This document shows, piece after piece, positions 26,101 to 34,656 of a DNA stretch of 64,000 nt. The DNA is taken from assembly GCF_900302475.1 (NCBI RefSeq), contig NZ_OMOQ01000001.1, positions 372,001 through 436,000 on the forward strand. The letters run 5' to 3'. The notes beneath the pieces were generated by a model, which saw only the letters and a list, made by a program, of their open reading frames with translations, ran no database searches and was not told the DNA's origin. This DNA is from Defluviimonas aquaemixtae (GTDB lineage Bacteria; Pseudomonadota; Alphaproteobacteria; Rhodobacterales; Rhodobacteraceae). Each line of letters starts with the position of its first letter. The first letter of the stretch is position 1. The position numbers and the translations under genes are program-made.

Positions 26101-26374
26101 CGTTGTTGGCCTCAGCCGCGATCAGGCCGGCGACGGCCGTGCCGTGCCCGTCCGCATCTGACATCGGCGATGAGCCGTAGACCGTGCCGCCGAACGAGAA
26201 GCTACCGGCGGGAGAGAAATTGTCGTTCAGGTCCTCATGCGTTCCCTCGACGCCGTCGTCGTAAACCACAACCTCGACGCCATTGCCCGTGTAGTAGTCC
26301 CAGAGCATCTCCAGGTCGCCGATCTGCGCGAGATGCCATTGATTGCCGTAGAGGGGGTCTGTCGGGCGAGTCAC
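23165..26374 (-). CDS. Secreted S8 (kexin-like) serine protease with P domain and RTX repeats
   Basis: A 1069-residue protein. Residues ~8-330 are a subtilase: GNQWHLAQIGD start as in kexins, Asp39 (VVVYDDG), His77 (DGHGTAVAG), oxyanion Asn184 (AAGNEALN) and Ser267 (GGTSAAAP). Residues ~370-490 form a proprotein-convertase P domain (SYSADLVVTLIAPDGSEF; TWLLRVQDLAAGD). From ~580 to 1020 come RTX nonapeptides (GGNDIV, LDGGTGND) arranged in four long modules, ending in a hydrophobic C-terminal secretion-type tail (LTLDDLTVTAGLESQITII). No signal peptide or propeptide is visible, consistent with type I secretion and calcium-driven folding outside the cell. GTG 26374 follows AGGA. The exporter is not in the window. 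Confidence 0.92.
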   Translation of the reverse strand: MTRPTDPLYGNQWHLAQIGDLEMLWDYYTGNGVEVVVYDDGVEGTHEDLNDNFSPAGSFSFGGTVYGSSPMSDADGHGTAVAGLIAAEANNGLGGTGVAWGATIAALNYLEDVQTGGLSASLAAIAHAANFDVMNNSWGYGPYYQSWLSLAVPGSEGNQFEAQYAAISANGRGGLGTIIVNAAGNEALNANGESTTASRHVIAVGATDRYGNTTSYSNWGANLLVVAPDAAYTTDRTGAAGYNAPGANENPPDSLGNINYTSIFGGTSAAAPLVSGVVALMLEANPALGWRDVHNILALSASHTGSALGSGQGGFEVQGWQIANSGNWNGGGQGFSLDYGFGMVDADAAVGMAEVWLDMFGAAQTSANEATASGSFAGAIGIPDLGTAQAQANVAQNIDVETVMVTLSMTHSYSADLVVTLIAPDGSEFTVMMHEGGATLMDGGLSWTFGVEGARGLTSQGTWLLRVQDLAAGDVGTITGFSVDIYGSTQQGYDVHTFTDDFLSYRAQDASRGTIAATSANDWLNLAGVSGDISLAMTAAAPLYVGGQYWGNLTGPIDFLNISTGSGNDTIHSSSGTKRINLGFGNDTLTVGDAVGTFSGGGGIDLINYYYSPQGVSVDLLTNATSGGWAANDTINGFERVYGSNVGNDSLNGTNGTNLIRGYGGNDVVFDRGGNDTVDLGDGNDAIISGGGADTYIGGAGIDTLSYYFSANSVTVDLLSNAVAGAWAGDDTISGFERVYGSNVGNDVLRGTEGSNIIRGYGGNDIVFARNGDDLVDLGDGNDTVVVGIGSDTLVGGAGIDNINYYYSSSGVRVDLLHNTVSAGYAAGDAISGFERVYGSNTGNDTLRGSNDDNFIRGYGGNDIVFDRGGDDIVQLGTGNDIVVAGDGVDIYDGGSGGGDEVSYYYSASGVRIDLRTNSSSGGWAGDDTISGFERVSGSNTGNDTIIGSTVNNVLRGNGGNDILNGLEGNDLIDGGTGNDILVGSSGADSFVFRGGHRADRIADFSSSDGDILLLDDTLWAGTLTASQIVSTFANVIGGNLVFDFGGGDVLTLDDLTVTAGLESQITII
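23490..24590 (-). repeat. Tandem ~294-bp modules within the RTX region
   Basis: A recurring segment (GTTGCCxCCATAGCC.CGGAT on the + strand) starts at 24375, 24081, 23787 and, more diverged, 23490: spacings of 294, 294 and 297 bp, i.e. 98, 98 and 99 codons. Each module pairs two to three RTX nonapeptide turns with a non-RTX stretch, YYYSxxGVxVDLxxN...GFERVxGSNxGND. It is an in-frame coding repeat, not a CRISPR. Confidence 0.9.
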
Positions 26375-26654
26375 GGTCTGATTCCTGATGCAGTTTCGGA
26401 AAATGATGTGCGGCGTGAGTTAAGGAATGCTGTTTTTGCTGAATGCGGCCATCTGAAAGGATATGTCCCTGTTCGTCTGATCCGGGCAGCGGCAACGCTG
26501 CGCGTGAGTTGGACTTCAAGCGTCCGTTCTATTCAGGCAGGCGATATGTCGCATTCTAGGCAATTTTATGGCCGCGCCGACGGTCGCCTTAAGCAGGCAT
26601 TAGATCCGCCTACGCAAACTCTGATGCAGCGGAAAGAGTCAGCAGGACGCCGAC
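26375..26654. promoter_or_regulatory. Divergent intergenic region between two RTX genes
   Basis: These 280 bases are visibly richer in A+T than the flanking genes and separate two divergently transcribed exoprotein genes, so shared control is likely. AGGA elements lie shortly before both starts. I could not identify a confident promoter or operator. Confidence 0.4.
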
Positions 26655-28151
26655 ATGGCAACGATCACGCTCCGCGCCATCCATGATGGCGGAGGATTCA
26701 CGCACAGCTCCGGCATAAGCGACCTGCAGGTTGCCTTCGTGCAAGGCCAGTTCGTCCTTTACGCGGCATCGCGGGCGGATGGAGGGCTTTCGGCATTCAC
26801 GCTTGGTGCTGGTCGTGCCGCCACGCTGCTGTCCGAGGTGAACAGTTCGCCCGCCACGGGAACCTACGGCGTCACGGATATCGAGATCACGGATATCGGC
26901 GGTGTCCCCGTCGTGGCGGCGGCGGGACGGTACGACGACGAATTCGCCTATCGGCTTATCGGCGCCAATGGCAGCTTCGGCACCGTCGCGACGATTTCTC
27001 CGATCCCGCAATCAACTGCTGCGTTCGCGAGCATCGAGATTCTGAAGTTCGGGTCGCAGACCTACATGATCGCCGGCCGCGACAATGCCCAGGGGCTAGC
27101 GGTCTTCTCGATGACGTCGGGCTACGGCCTGTCGCAGGCCTTCACATTGTCAGATTCCACCGCGGCGACGCTGGCCAATGTCTCTGATCTCGTCACCTTC
27201 AATACCGGCTCTGCGCACTTCGTCTTCGCCGCATCGAGCATCGAGCATGGCGTGACGAGCATGTCGATCAATTCGTCCGGCGCGCTCAGCGTCGTCGATG
27301 CGATCGACGGGATGAAGGACTACGGCATCTATCAGGCCACCCAACTCGCCACGGCCGAGGCGGGCGATGGCGATTTCCTCCTCGTCGGCGCGTCGGGGTC
27401 AGGCAACATCTCGGTGTTCGAGATTGGGGCGACCGGCGATCTCAGCTTGCGCGACATGGTCTGGGACTCGCTTCAGACTCGGTATCGCAACGTGACCGCA
27501 CTGGAAGCGTTCGACTACAACGGCCGCGCGTTCGTGCTTGCCGGCGGCAGTGACGGCGGCATGACGCTGTTTGAGCTTGGGCCGAATGGCAGGCTCTATT
27601 TCATCGCTAATGTTGTCGACACCTACACGACGACGCTGGCATCGGTCTCGGCGATCGAGGTGGCGATCGTCGGTGGGGATATCCAAGTCTTCGTGGCGAG
27701 CGCGATCGAGCCCGGAATCACTCAGTTCTCGATCGATCTCGGGGCGATCGGCAACATGGTCACGCCGAGCGGGCCGTCGAATGGCGCCGTCGGCAGTCCG
27801 GGCGACGATTTTCTCGTGGGATCTGACGCCCGCAACACGCTTTGGGGGATGAACGGCAACGACCGCATCGTCGACGGCGGCGGAATCGACACGCTCTATG
27901 GCGGGCTTGGCGCGGAAACGTTCGTTTTCGTGAAGGACGGGGTGTACGATCGTGTGATGGATTACCAGGCGGGGATCGACCGGATCGACCTGTCGGGCTT
28001 CGACATGGTCTATTCCATCGCGGGCCTCGACATCGACTCGACCGTTTACGGCGCACGGGTTTCGATCGGGTCAGATGCGATCCTGCTTGTGTCGCTCGAC
28101 GGCCAGCCCCTGACGGCCGCCGACTTCGACGCGGCGAGCTTCATTTTCTGA
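26655..28151 (+). CDS. Repeat-rich exoprotein with C-terminal RTX motif
   Basis: A 498-residue protein. Residues ~1-370 consist of recurring units such as VTDIEITDIGGVPVVAAAGRYDD, LVTFNTGSAHFVFAASSIEHG and VTALEAFDYNGRAFVLAGGSDGG, about 45-55 residues apart, which look like blades of a beta-propeller. Residues ~380-440 hold RTX-type turns (GSPGDDFLVGSDARNTLWG, NGNDRIVDGGG, IDTLYGGLGAETFVF), followed by YDRVMDYQAGIDRIDLSGF, a C-terminal module common in alphaproteobacterial RTX exoproteins. No signal peptide; type I secretion is expected. It is divergent from the S8 protease. No enzymatic motif was recognised; it could be an adhesin or surface-associated protein. Confidence 0.78.
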   Translation: MATITLRAIHDGGGFTHSSGISDLQVAFVQGQFVLYAASRADGGLSAFTLGAGRAATLLSEVNSSPATGTYGVTDIEITDIGGVPVVAAAGRYDDEFAYRLIGANGSFGTVATISPIPQSTAAFASIEILKFGSQTYMIAGRDNAQGLAVFSMTSGYGLSQAFTLSDSTAATLANVSDLVTFNTGSAHFVFAASSIEHGVTSMSINSSGALSVVDAIDGMKDYGIYQATQLATAEAGDGDFLLVGASGSGNISVFEIGATGDLSLRDMVWDSLQTRYRNVTALEAFDYNGRAFVLAGGSDGGMTLFELGPNGRLYFIANVVDTYTTTLASVSAIEVAIVGGDIQVFVASAIEPGITQFSIDLGAIGNMVTPSGPSNGAVGSPGDDFLVGSDARNTLWGMNGNDRIVDGGGIDTLYGGLGAETFVFVKDGVYDRVMDYQAGIDRIDLSGFDMVYSIAGLDIDSTVYGARVSIGSDAILLVSLDGQPLTAADFDAASFIF

Positions 28152-28483
28152 GACGGGCGGCAATTGAAGGCCCGTCGTCGCCTTCCATTAGGCGCCGGTT
28201 CGCCTCGGATCGTTTCCTAGCTCCCTGCGGACGAGTAAATGCCGGATTCCAACTCCGCCGCCACAAATGATGAGCGCCAACTGTCGCGTGTGCGGTACCA
28301 TCGCACGCGCCCGACAGGTCCGCTACAGTGAAACAGGACCCCCACAGGGAAACCGGGAGCCTGCGGCGGCTAAGTTTCACCCGCAAAGACGTCGCGGATC
28401 GGGTCGCGGCGCGATGCAGTTCACGGCTCGGGCCGGACGATTTTGCGCGCGTCGGAATTTGGTTCTGTGACGCTTCTTAAGAA
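28152..28483. other. Intergenic stretch between RTX gene and trpS
   Basis: This 332-base convergent gap holds no credible gene. Short open frames here lack ribosome-binding sites and family sequence. A 7-bp stem, GACGGGC (28152-28158) with GCCCGTC (28170-28176), directly after the RTX stop could be part of a terminator, but no T tract follows. Confidence 0.5.
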
Positions 28484-29521
28484 TCAGACCGGTCGCGAAC
28501 GGATCATGCCGACGATGTCGTAGCACTTCGCCAGGATCGGAGCCGCGATGGCATCGGCGCGCTCGGCGCCGTTGCCGAGAATTCGGTCGATCTCGTCCGG
28601 CTCGGCCATTAGGCGTTTCATTTCATCCGCGATAGGCGAGAGCTTGGCCACCGCCAGATCTGCGAGTGCCGGCTTGAAGGCGCCGAAGCCCCGGCCGGCG
28701 AATTCCGTCACCACGGCGTCGGGCGTCGTGTCGGCGAGCGCGGCGTAGATATTGACCAGGTTCTTCGCTTCGGGCCGGTCCTTCAGACCTTCAACGCAGT
28801 CGGGCAGGGGCTCGGGGTCGGTGCGCGCCTTTCGGAACTTCTGCGCGATCATGTCGGCGTCGTCGGTCAGGTTGATCCGGCTCTGGTCCGAAGGGTCCGA
28901 CTTCGACATCTTCTTCGAGCCGTCGCGCAGGCTCATGATGCGCGTCGCTGCCCCCTCGATTACAGGCTCCGTCATCGGGAAGAAGTCCACGCCGAAGTCG
29001 TGATTGAACTTCGTCGCGATGTCCCGCGTCAGTTCCAAGTGCTGCTTCTGGTCCTCGCCCACAGGCACATGTGTCGCGTGATAGAGCAGGATGTCGGCGG
29101 CCATAAGCGACGGATAGGCGTAGAGCCCGAGCGATGCGTTCTCTGCGTTCTTGCCCGCCTTGTCCTTGAACTGCGTCATCCGGTTCATCCAGCCGACGCG
29201 GACGACGCAGTTGAAGATCCAGGCAAGCTGCGCGTGCCCCGGCACCTGACTCTGGTTGAACAAGATCGACCGCTTCGGGTCGAGGCCCGAGGCGATGTAG
29301 CCGGCGGCGAGTTCACGCGTCGCGTGCCGCAGGTCTGCGGGATCCTGCCAGGTCGTGATCGCATGAAGGTCGACGATGCAATAGATCGTCTCGACGCCCT
29401 TGGCCTGCATCTCGACGAACCGCTTCACGGCCCCGAGGTAGTTGCCAAGCTGCAGATGATTGGTCGGCTGAATGCCCGAAAAGACACGCGGCGTGAATTT
29501 CGATGTCGCGGCGGCGGCCAT
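28484..29521 (-). CDS. trpS: Tryptophanyl-tRNA synthetase
   Basis: A class I aminoacyl-tRNA synthetase of 345 residues charging tRNA-Trp. The HIGH-type motif is [11 protein letters not shown] near residue 20, after FSGIQPT, and the KMSKS loop [12 protein letters not shown] lies near 215. [16 protein letters not shown] and [18 protein letters not shown] are conserved TrpRS blocks. Length and order are normal. The ATG at 29521 diverges from the rhomboid-like gene, with 85 bases between the start codons. Confidence 0.97.
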   Translation of the reverse strand: MAAAATSKFTPRVFSGIQPTNHLQLGNYLGAVKRFVEMQAKGVETIYCIVDLHAITTWQDPADLRHATRELAAGYIASGLDPKRSILFNQSQVPGHAQLAWIFNCVVRVGWMNRMTQFKDKAGKNAENASLGLYAYPSLMAADILLYHATHVPVGEDQKQHLELTRDIATKFNHDFGVDFFPMTEPVIEGAATRIMSLRDGSKKMSKSDPSDQSRINLTDDADMIAQKFRKARTDPEPLPDCVEGLKDRPEAKNLVNIYAALADTTPDAVVTEFAGRGFGAFKPALADLAVAKLSPIADEMKRLMAEPDEIDRILGNGAERADAIAAPILAKCYDIVGMIRSRPV

Positions 29522-29606
29522 GTGTGTCCCCGTTACTGTAGGCGTCTGGAATTTTTCGTCCCGCTCGCGTATCGCAGGGTCAGAGCCCCGTCAACAAGGA
29601 GCCCCG

Positions 29607-30293
29607 ATGCGCGACGGATACGATGAAACCCCGATGAACCCGCTGCCGCCGATCGTGTGGCTGCTGGTCCTGCCGATCGTGGCGATGGAGATCGTTCTCA
29701 GTGCGGGCGCCTACGGGATCGCCGGCGGGCCGGATGCCATCGGCTGGCGCAGCGACGCGCTTCAGCGCTTCGCGCTGTCTCCCGAGATGCTCGACCAGAT
29801 GCTGGCCGGAGGGCGGGTCGACCCCGACTACCTGATGCGGTTCGTGACCTACCCCTTCGTGCACGGCAACTTCACGCACGCGCTTTTCGCGACCGTCTTC
29901 ATCCTCGCGCTCGGCAAGTTCGTGGGCGAGGTGTTCCGTGGGTGGTCGGTGTTCGCGGTGTTCCTTGGTGCGGTGATCGCGGGCGGGATCGCCTATTCGC
30001 TCGTGCCCGGGCTCCGCGTCGCACTCTACGGCGGCTATCCGGGGGCTTACGGGCTGATCGGGGCGTTCACCTTCATCCTCTGGGCGCGGCTCGGGGCGGA
30101 GCGCGCCAATCGCGCGCAGGCCTTCACGCTGATCGGGTTCCTGCTCGGTATCCAGCTTGTCTTCGGAGCGCTTCTTGGCGGCGCGCCGGATTGGATCGCC
30201 GATCTGGCGGGCTTTGTGACGGGTTTCGTTCTGTCTTTCGTCGTCGGCCCCGGAGGGCCAGCGCATCTTCTGCGCGTGATCCGTCAGCGCTGA
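29607..30293 (+). CDS. Rhomboid-like membrane protein lacking catalytic Ser and His
   Basis: The 228-residue protein has about six transmembrane helices and the rhomboid layout, including the loop/TM2 pattern TYPFVHGNFTHALFA (His86, His91). The serine motif GxSG reads GAYG (146-149), with Tyr148 in place of the nucleophile. The helix-6 His position reads ADLAGFVTG, with Asp199 in place of His. It is therefore probably an inactive rhomboid (pseudoprotease) that may bind or chaperone membrane clients. ATG 29607 follows AAGGAG at ideal spacing; the frame upstream is not coding-like. It converges with murJ, overlapping it by 10 bases. Confidence 0.85.
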   Translation: MRDGYDETPMNPLPPIVWLLVLPIVAMEIVLSAGAYGIAGGPDAIGWRSDALQRFALSPEMLDQMLAGGRVDPDYLMRFVTYPFVHGNFTHALFATVFILALGKFVGEVFRGWSVFAVFLGAVIAGGIAYSLVPGLRVALYGGYPGAYGLIGAFTFILWARLGAERANRAQAFTLIGFLLGIQLVFGALLGGAPDWIADLAGFVTGFVLSFVVGPGGPAHLLRVIRQR

Positions 30294-31828
30294 CGCGACA
30301 GGCCAGCGCGGAAATCGGCCATCCTGAACGCGCCGACCGCGTAGGCCGCGACGCCGTAGACGGTTATGCCGGCAAGCACCAGGACGGCGAGTGCCCAGTA
30401 GCGATGACCTGCCGCCGAAATCTGTGGGGACAGGAGGCCAGAGAGCCCCCACAGAATGACGCCCATCGCAAGAGATGCGATGACAACGCGAGGCAGGCGC
30501 GCCAGAAGCCGGTTGTCGGGGTCCGCCGCTTCGCCCATCCGCCGCGATCCGCGCCAGAGCTGCCAGGTCATCGCCCAGCCCGCGATCGTCGTGCCGATCG
30601 CTGCAGAAATGAACCCCAGGAAGGGCGCAAGACCAATGGCAAGGACTGCATTCACGACCATCGAGACGACCGCGTAGTAAAACGGCGTCTTCGTATTCTC
30701 GCGCGCGAAGTAAAGTGGCTGGAGCACCTTTTGCAACACGAAGGCCGGCAGGCCGATCCCGTATATGGCCAACGCCAGCGCGGTCTGGGCCGTGTCCGCC
30801 GCATCGAACGCGCCGCGTTCGAAAATGACCGAGATGAGAGGCCCGGGGATCACGACCAGCGCGACCGCGGCCGGCAGGGTGAGGAACAGCGCGAATTCTG
30901 CGGCGCGCGACAGGGCGTGCCGGCTTCCCCCTACATCGCCGGATTTCAGGCGCCGTGACAGGTCCGGCAGCAGCACGATCCCGATCGCGATTGCGACGAC
31001 GCCAAGCGGGAGCTGGTAAAGCCGGTCGGCGTTGTAGAGCCAGGCGACCGCGCCGTCGTAGTAACTCGCCACCTGCCGTCCGACGAGCAGGTTCACCTGG
31101 ATGACGCCCCCGGTCAGCATCGCAGGCGCGGCGATGATCGCAAGCCGCCGGAGCTCCGGCGTCAGTCTCGGCCGGCGCGGAACAAGCGAGATGCCGGCCT
31201 TCTGCGTCGCGACCCAGACAAGCGCCAATTGCGCAAGCCCCGCGATCGGAACGGTCCAGACCAGTGTCCAGCCCGCATCCCATCCCAAGACGGGAGCGAG
31301 GGCGAGGGCCGTCAGGAACAACACGTTCAGCAAGACCGGTGCGGCCGCGGCCGCAGCGAAGCGCCCGGTCGCGTTCAAAACGCCCGAGCAAAGGGCGGCG
31401 AGCGAAATGAACAGGATGTAGGGAAAGGCGACACGGCCGAATCCGACTGACAGGTCGAACCGTTCATCCCCGACATAGCCCGACGCCATCGCCCAGATAA
31501 GCGCAGGCATGAAAAGTTGCGCAACGATGGTCAGCGCGATCAGCACGGTCGCCAGGCCACCCATCGCGTCCCGGGCGAAACCCTCGGCGTTCTCTCCACC
31601 TTCCAGCCGTTTTGCGAACATCGGCACGAATGCCATGTTGAAGGCACCCTCGGCGAAGAAGCGCCGGAACATGTTGGGAAGCGAGAAGGCGATTATGAAG
31701 GCCTGCGCGACCGGGCCGGTTCCCAGCGCCGCGGCGATCCAGGCGTCGCGGACAAGGCCCAGCACGCGGCTCATCATCGTCCAGCTGCCTACTGTCAGGA
31801 AGCCCTGGATCAGCCGAATTGGTTTCAT
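30284..31828 (-). CDS. murJ: Lipid II flippase MurJ
   Basis: A 514-residue polytopic protein of the MOP superfamily with about 14 hydrophobic segments. The N-terminus GSWTMMSRVLGLVRD is the MurJ/MviN signature, followed by FIIAFSLPNMFRRFFAEGAFNMAFVPMF, including the conserved Arg/Glu/Phe stretch in the first loops. It moves lipid II to the periplasmic face for peptidoglycan synthesis. Its ATG overlaps the glnD stop by 4 bases, an arrangement I recall as common in this bacterial group. Confidence 0.96.
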   Translation of the reverse strand: MKPIRLIQGFLTVGSWTMMSRVLGLVRDAWIAAALGTGPVAQAFIIAFSLPNMFRRFFAEGAFNMAFVPMFAKRLEGGENAEGFARDAMGGLATVLIALTIVAQLFMPALIWAMASGYVGDERFDLSVGFGRVAFPYILFISLAALCSGVLNATGRFAAAAAAPVLLNVLFLTALALAPVLGWDAGWTLVWTVPIAGLAQLALVWVATQKAGISLVPRRPRLTPELRRLAIIAAPAMLTGGVIQVNLLVGRQVASYYDGAVAWLYNADRLYQLPLGVVAIAIGIVLLPDLSRRLKSGDVGGSRHALSRAAEFALFLTLPAAVALVVIPGPLISVIFERGAFDAADTAQTALALAIYGIGLPAFVLQKVLQPLYFARENTKTPFYYAVVSMVVNAVLAIGLAPFLGFISAAIGTTIAGWAMTWQLWRGSRRMGEAADPDNRLLARLPRVVIASLAMGVILWGLSGLLSPQISAAGHRYWALAVLVLAGITVYGVAAYAVGAFRMADFRAGLSRQR

Positions 31829-34656
31829 TCGCTCCTTGCTCGCTCCGCGCCTTCGGTGATCGCCTGGCGCAGCTTCCTTTCCAGCGCGTTCTGCTTTGCC
31901 TTCGTATGCAGCTTCAGCCCGAACATGTCCTTGACGTAGAAGCTGTCGACGACCTGAGCCCCATAAGTCGCAATCACGGCGCTGGCAATATAGATGTTGT
32001 TGGCCGCAAGTGTCCGCGTCAGGTCGAATAGCAGACCCGGGCGATCGCGGGTGTCGACCTCGATGATCGTGTAGATCTCGGAGCCTTCGTTGTCGAAGGT
32101 GATCGAGGTCGGGAACTGGAACTGGCGTTCACGCTTCTTGATCTTGTCGCGGTCCCTGAGTGCATCGCGCGCGACGACTTCCCCCTTCAGGGTTCTTTCG
32201 ATCATCGACCTCAGGCGGGGAAGACGGGTCGCCTCGTATGGATGGCCCTCGGCGTCCTGGATCCAGAAGGCGGCCGTGGCATAACCGTCTTTCGACGTGT
32301 AGGTTCGCGCATCCACGACATTCGCGCCCACGAGCGCGAGCGCGCCGGCAAGGCGCGAGAAGATGCCCGGATGGTCGGCGAGCGCGAAACAGGCCCGGGT
32401 CGCGTCGTGGTCCGGATCGGGCTTGACGTCGATCCGGATTGCATCGTCTGGAATGTCGCGCAACAGCTCCGCGAAGACGCACTGAGTATCCGTCGACAGC
32501 CCCTGCCAGTAGGGATCGTAGTGGCGCGCGGTTTCCTTCCGCACGTCCTTCGGGTCCCAGTCTGAAATCGCCTCGCGCAGGGTGCGCTTCGCTTCGGCCT
32601 GGCGCTTGCCGGTGTTGATTGTTTCAAGACCGGCATCGAGTGCTTCCGCCGTTTCGGCGTAGAGCCGGCGCAGAAGCATAGCCTTCCAGTTGTTCCACGT
32701 GTTCGGTCCGACGCCGCGTATGTCGCAGACCGTGAGCACCGTGAGCAGGTCCAGCCGTTTGCGCGTCTTCACGATCTTGGCGAAATCGCGGACCGTGCGC
32801 GGGTCCGATATATCGCGCTTCTGCGCCATGTCGGACATGAAGAGGTGGTAACGCACCAGCCACTCCGCGGTCTCGCTTTCCTCGGCGTTCAGGCCGAGCC
32901 GCGGCGCGACCCGCCGCGCGATCTGGGCGCCGAGGACGGAGTGATCTTCGGGCCGGCCCTTGCCGATGTCATGCAGGAGCAGTGCGACATAGAGCACGCG
33001 CCTGTTCACCCCGTGTTCGAGAATCGCCGACGAGATCGGCAGTTCTTCGATCAGTTCCTTGCGCTCGATCTGGGCGAGCGTGGAGATCGTCTGGATCGTG
33101 TGCTCATCCACCGTGTAGTGGTGGTAGACGTTGAACTGCATCATCGCCACGATCGGCTCGAATTCCGGGATGAAGGCCGAAAGCACGCCCAGCTCGTTCA
33201 TCCGCCTCAGTGCGCGTTCCGGATTGCCGTGCTTGAGAAGCAGATCAAGGAATAACCGCGTGGCTTCCTTGTCCTCGCGCATCTCGTCGTCGATGAGGTC
33301 GAGATTCTGGGCGACGACGCGCATGGCCTCGGGGTGAATGAGGTTGCCGGTCCTCAACCCCTCCTCGAAGAGCCGCAGAAGGTTCAGCTTGTCCTTCAGG
33401 AACGTCTTCTGATCGACGATATTGATCCGTCCCTTGTCGATCCGGAAGCCTTCGCGCATTTTGCGTCTGCGGCGCAGAAGGCCGGCAAGCCGCGCCTCTT
33501 TCTTGACGTGCCGCTGTTCGAGTGCCGTGAGGAACACGCGCGTGACTTCGCCCACATGGGTTGCCTGCCGGAAGTAGTCCTGCATGAAATGCTCGACCGC
33601 CCGGCGCCCCCCGCTGTCGGAATATCCCATCCGGCTCGCGACCTCGACCTGAAGGTCGAAGGTAAGCTGGTCCTGGGCCCGTCCGGTGATGAGATGCAGG
33701 TGACAGCGCACTGCCCAGAGAAAATCCTCGGCGGCCGCGAAGGTCGCATATTCGTCGCTGGTGAGCAGGCCCTGCTCGACGAGCTCGGCCGCTTGGCGCA
33801 CACCATGAATGTACTTGCCAATCCAGTAGAGCGTCTGCAGATCCCTGAGCCCGCCCTTGCCCTCCTTCACATTAGGCTCGAGCACATAGCGCTGTCCGCC
33901 CTGCCGCTTGTGACGTTCCGCGCGCTCGGCGAGTTTCGCCTCGATGAATTCCACGCCCGTGCTCTTGAACAGATCGTTCCGCAGTTTCTGGCGCAGCTCG
34001 TCGGCAAGCGGCTCGTGCCCGGTGATGAAGCGCCGTTCCAGAAGCGCTGTGCGGATCGTGTAGTCCTCGCGCCCCAGACGCAGGCAGTCCTTCACCGTGC
34101 GACTGGAATGGCCAACTTTCAGGCGCAGATCCCAGAGGATGTAGAGCGTGGACTCGATCACACTCTCGGCCCAGGCTGTCATTTTCCACGGTGTGAGGAA
34201 AAGCAGGTCCACATCCGATTGCGGCGCCATCTCCGCGCGTCCGTAGCCCCCGACGGCAAGCACAGCCATGCGCTCGACCTCGGTCGGGTTGGACAACGGG
34301 TGCAGCGTTCCGGCCGCAATCGCGTAGACGCAGCGTACGATCGCGTCCGTCAGTGACGCCTGTGCCCGCACGCTGACCAGCGCCGCCCGGGGATGGGTGG
34401 CGAAATCGTCGGAGATGGCCTCCGTGACCTCCTCGCGCGCCTTCGTGAGGGCAGCCACGACCGTCGCCCGCCGTGCCCGCGTGTCGTCTCTGGCGCGCAC
34501 CTCACGCGCCAGCACCTTCGTGAAGCGCGCCGTGTCGAAGATAGGATGGTCGGCGATGGCGGCCGCGGGGCTGGCCGGGGGTGTGAATCCCGCCGGTTCA
34601 GAATCCCGCGCCACCGAAGCTTCTCGGGGCAGGGTCAATGATGACCACCTGTGCAT
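31825..34656 (-). CDS. glnD: PII uridylyltransferase/uridylyl-removing enzyme GlnD
   Basis: A full-length GlnD of up to 943 residues. The nucleotidyltransferase domain has VGGYGRAEMAPQSDVDLLFL; the HD hydrolase domain has LLHDIGKGRPEDHSVLGA; two ACT domains follow (FSRLAGALALVGANVVDART and RPGLLFDLTRTLAANNIYIA). It senses glutamine and modifies PII proteins, controlling nitrogen assimilation. The annotated start at 34656 overlaps the upstream lipoprotein gene by 59 bases; a GTG at 34614 (VARDSEPAGF) would reduce this and is a real alternative, since the first residues are not conserved in my knowledge of the family. Confidence 0.95.
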   Translation of the reverse strand: MHRWSSLTLPREASVARDSEPAGFTPPASPAAAIADHPIFDTARFTKVLAREVRARDDTRARRATVVAALTKAREEVTEAISDDFATHPRAALVSVRAQASLTDAIVRCVYAIAAGTLHPLSNPTEVERMAVLAVGGYGRAEMAPQSDVDLLFLTPWKMTAWAESVIESTLYILWDLRLKVGHSSRTVKDCLRLGREDYTIRTALLERRFITGHEPLADELRQKLRNDLFKSTGVEFIEAKLAERAERHKRQGGQRYVLEPNVKEGKGGLRDLQTLYWIGKYIHGVRQAAELVEQGLLTSDEYATFAAAEDFLWAVRCHLHLITGRAQDQLTFDLQVEVASRMGYSDSGGRRAVEHFMQDYFRQATHVGEVTRVFLTALEQRHVKKEARLAGLLRRRRKMREGFRIDKGRINIVDQKTFLKDKLNLLRLFEEGLRTGNLIHPEAMRVVAQNLDLIDDEMREDKEATRLFLDLLLKHGNPERALRRMNELGVLSAFIPEFEPIVAMMQFNVYHHYTVDEHTIQTISTLAQIERKELIEELPISSAILEHGVNRRVLYVALLLHDIGKGRPEDHSVLGAQIARRVAPRLGLNAEESETAEWLVRYHLFMSDMAQKRDISDPRTVRDFAKIVKTRKRLDLLTVLTVCDIRGVGPNTWNNWKAMLLRRLYAETAEALDAGLETINTGKRQAEAKRTLREAISDWDPKDVRKETARHYDPYWQGLSTDTQCVFAELLRDIPDDAIRIDVKPDPDHDATRACFALADHPGIFSRLAGALALVGANVVDARTYTSKDGYATAAFWIQDAEGHPYEATRLPRLRSMIERTLKGEVVARDALRDRDKIKKRERQFQFPTSITFDNEGSEIYTIIEVDTRDRPGLLFDLTRTLAANNIYIASAVIATYGAQVVDSFYVKDMFGLKLHTKAKQNALERKLRQAITEGAERARSE

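Noticed and set aside
28267..28470. 67-residue plus-strand frame between the RTX gene and trpS
   Set aside because: No ribosome-binding site, Arg-rich, no recognisable family; likely noise.
29580..31391. 603-residue minus-strand open frame
   Set aside because: Overlaps the rhomboid-like gene and murJ in another frame; Arg/Gly-rich low-complexity content, no domain.
33334..34356. 340-residue plus-strand open frame
   Set aside because: Antisense to glnD, which has all four domains intact.
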